The position numbers were made by a program, and so were the translations under genes. The notes beneath the pieces were generated by a model that worked only from the letters and a program-made list of their open reading frames with translations, did not search any database and was not told the DNA's origin. 64,000 nucleotides of DNA from Flaccisagitta enflata (taxonomy: Eukaryota; Chaetognatha; Sagittoidea; Aphragmophora), in NCBI GenBank assembly GCA_965153355.1, contig OZ231127.1, forward strand, positions 97,092,001-97,156,000, given 5' to 3'. Numbering within the stretch: position 1 is the stretch's first letter; every line of letters begins with the position of its first letter. Below are positions 61,504 to 64,000 of the stretch, piece by piece.

Positions 61504-61775
61504 GATCTAGAAAGGCTGATATGAAGCCTAAAAGAGCAAAAATTTTGTCTGGAAGGCCTGATTTTGGACTGAGTAGACTGATTTAAGGTGTAAGGATTTG
61601 AGGTGTAAGGGAGGATTTAAGTTGCCCAAAAGCAGGACATGGGCAACAGTCCAAAAGGGCTGATGCCCTGTAGGACACAGGAGTGAATTTCCTTATATAT
61701 ATATCCTTCTGTTTGTCTGTATGTCCATCCATCTGTATATCTGTCTGTACGTCCTCACTCGGCTTCTCACGCCCT
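61504..61775. repeat. Decayed composite minisatellite element L
   Basis: AAGGCTGATATGAAGCCTAAAAGAGC-like 20-21 bp units (61505-61620) are followed by AAAAGGGCTGATGCCCTGTAGGACACAGGAGTGAATTTCC, described here in pieces, matching the right flank of module M. The GGGCAGCGGCC block is mostly lost. Confidence 0.55.
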
Positions 61776-61781
61776 AATCCA

Positions 61782-62000
61782 GTGTTTTTAGTTGAATAAA
61801 TGCAACGCTCAAACTTGCTGTGTCAGTCTGTCAGTCTATTGGTCAGTCAGTTAGTGACCAAATCAAAGTACAGGTTCTTTGGTCATATTTAGACATTTAA
61901 AGGTGATTATATGTATTCAAAAGGGGAGTAAAGGTCATTAGGTTATTTGAGGTAATTCTAGGTCAATATAGATAATCATGTAGGTGAGGCTGAATTTGAT
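61782..62000 (+). repeat. S-like element, stem AGTTG/CAAC
   Basis: TTTTTAGTTG, eight bases, CAACGCTC, then CTTGCTGTGTCAGTCTGTCAG units, keeping the S layout with a third stem sequence (61790-61806). It is followed by AATTCTAGGT-type decamers. Confidence 0.5.
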
Positions 62001-62136
62001 CCTACCTCAACTATTATACTGGATGGATTAAAACTTGTTACCCTATTTCCTCCAAATCCTTCAATGACATTTATTGACTATGTCAATTACCTGAGCAAAA
62101 CTGTCATCAGTCTTTTTTTTTGTGTTCAATCATAGG

Positions 62137-63246
62137 GTGGACATAGTGTTTGAAACCTTTTTGGAAAAAAGTCTCAAGGCTTCTACATGTCAAAAAAGAG
62201 GCCATGGACCAAGGCGCAGTGTTTCCAAACTGACCAAATGCCCAAGCAACTGAGCCCAGTTTCTCAAGGACTCACACAACAAGGAAGAGTTGTATACATT
62301 TTTGGCGGAGGAACTGACTCCTCTTACCTATCCTGAAGGTAGACAATTGTATGCAACTTCTAAAGAGAACGTTTTATCCAATTTAAGTCTTCCAATGGAG
62401 GATTGTGACCATGAAGATGCAGATTCAAGAATGCTTTTACATGCGAAGCATGCCATATCTCAAGGAATGAACAAAGTAAGAATCCTAAGTAATGACACTG
62501 ATGTAGTCATCATTGGTCTTGGTGTATTTCACAGGCTGCGTGCAAGCTTCCATTTTGAAGACATCATCATTGAGTTTGGTCTAAAAAAAGACCACAAGGC
62601 TATCAGCCTAAAATCTCTAGCGGAATCTTTTGGAGAACTTCGCTGTCAAGCTCTCCCTTTCTTTCATGCCCTGACAGGCTCAGACACCACATCTGCATTT
62701 AAGAGTATTGGTTAGAAGAAAGCATATGAAGCTCTTAAAGTATGTCCAAATGCAGAATCAACTTTTGCATTCATTTTCAATAACCCTTTTCAGAGTTTGG
62801 CTCAGGATGATGCTAAGTTTGAAAGCATTCAAAGATTCACAATTCTGATGTACCACAAGACATCAATGTTGACAAAGGTCAATGAGGCCCGTAAGCATTT
62901 TTACTTCCAGCGGACTAAAAACATTGAAACTGTTCCTCCAACAGAGGATGCACTGTTCTTGCATACTTTGCAGGCAATTTATCAGGCTGGAGTCTGGAGT
63001 AAGTCATTAGAAATTCGACAAAACCTTCCATCACCTCAAGCTTTTGGCTGGAAACATTCAAATGAATCTAATTGGACCTGGGAACCAAAATGGATATCAC
63101 TGTATGAGTCCAGCAAGGAAGCAAGAGATTTTGTAAAATGCTCCTGCAAATCTGAATCCTGCACTAGATGCAAATGCAGTCTGGCATCACTCAAATGTAC
63201 ACTTTTGTGCACTTGCAAATATGCAGACAAGGAGAGATATGAATAG
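62137..63246 (+). pseudogene. Decayed member of a Cys-rich invertebrate family
   Basis: One frame runs 370 codons with two in-frame stops (TGA at 62251-62253, TAG at 62713-62715), and similarity to the family continues across both. A splice acceptor (T-rich tract, then TCATAG at 62130-62135) precedes it, so this is a last exon. Landmarks in order are SLKAST, HEDADSRMLLHAKHA (about residue 93), SNDTDVVIIGLG, FHALTGSDTTSAF, VNEARKHFYFQR, a PPTEDALFLHTLQAIYQAG block, and a tail with spaced cysteines (CSCKSESCTRCKC). I recall this layout from uncharacterised multi-copy proteins of cnidarians and molluscs. The spaced acidic motifs resemble PIN/FEN-like nucleases, which is inference. Confidence 0.75.
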
Positions 63247-63326
63247 GAAAACCTGAAATTAGAATTACAGGGGTGTGTGTGGTTGAGCAAAACCATATTA
63301 AAAGTATTTTTCATATATCTGCTATC

Positions 63327-63932
<606 letters not shown>

Positions 63933-64000
63933 CTGCTATCTTAAAGTGCTAGGAAGTTTCTAACAAAAAATTTGCATGATCCATTGACCGTTTACTTATT

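Overview
This window looks like non-genic, repeat-dominated nuclear DNA from an invertebrate animal. The signs are very long di-, tri- and tetranucleotide arrays on both strands, many short inverted-repeat elements of Tc1/mariner, Harbinger and hAT type, one recent LTR retrotransposon with BEL/Pao-like features (a group known only from animals), and no bacterial operon structure. I cannot name the species. No complete conserved host gene was recognised. Two possible host exons and one decayed, animal-type family member are the only protein-level signals.

Layout. Bases 1-8888 are a giant imperfect palindrome: the arms are nearly identical on the outside and clearly diverged towards the centre, and smaller elements are nested symmetrically in both arms. 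Bases 8889-11300 hold a unique stretch, a possible minus-strand exon, and TTG, ATC and GA arrays. Bases 12335-23167 form one 10.8 kb LTR retrotransposon on the minus strand, inserted in a (TC)n array. Its 578 bp LTRs differ at one position by eye. It has an adjoining polypurine tract and one intact 513-codon gag-like frame, but no pol was found; the rest is T-rich or T/G-rich low-complexity DNA and local tandem repeats.

Bases 23473-31605 are a run of foldback and TIR elements, including a Tc1/mariner-like element (27317-28966) that carries another foldback and two minisatellite modules. Bases 29083-34360 hold two copies of a dispersed repeat around a small locus at 31868-32606 with a possible membrane-protein exon. 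Bases 35680-54000 mix MITEs, a family here called S (terminal hairpin plus GGTC-type repeats), and many microsatellites, the largest a 600 bp (TTG)n. Bases 56050-62000 hold composite elements in which inverted GGGCAGCGGCCCC flanks enclose 20-21 bp minisatellites. Bases 62137-63246 are a pseudogene of a cysteine-rich invertebrate family, followed by a hAT-like element with an exact 8 bp target duplication.

The most unusual features are the S family, whose terminal hairpin changes sequence between copies while staying paired, the related minisatellite-bearing foldbacks, the gag-only yet recently inserted LTR element, and the mosaic 8.9 kb palindrome. Family assignments come from reading alone; no database search was possible.
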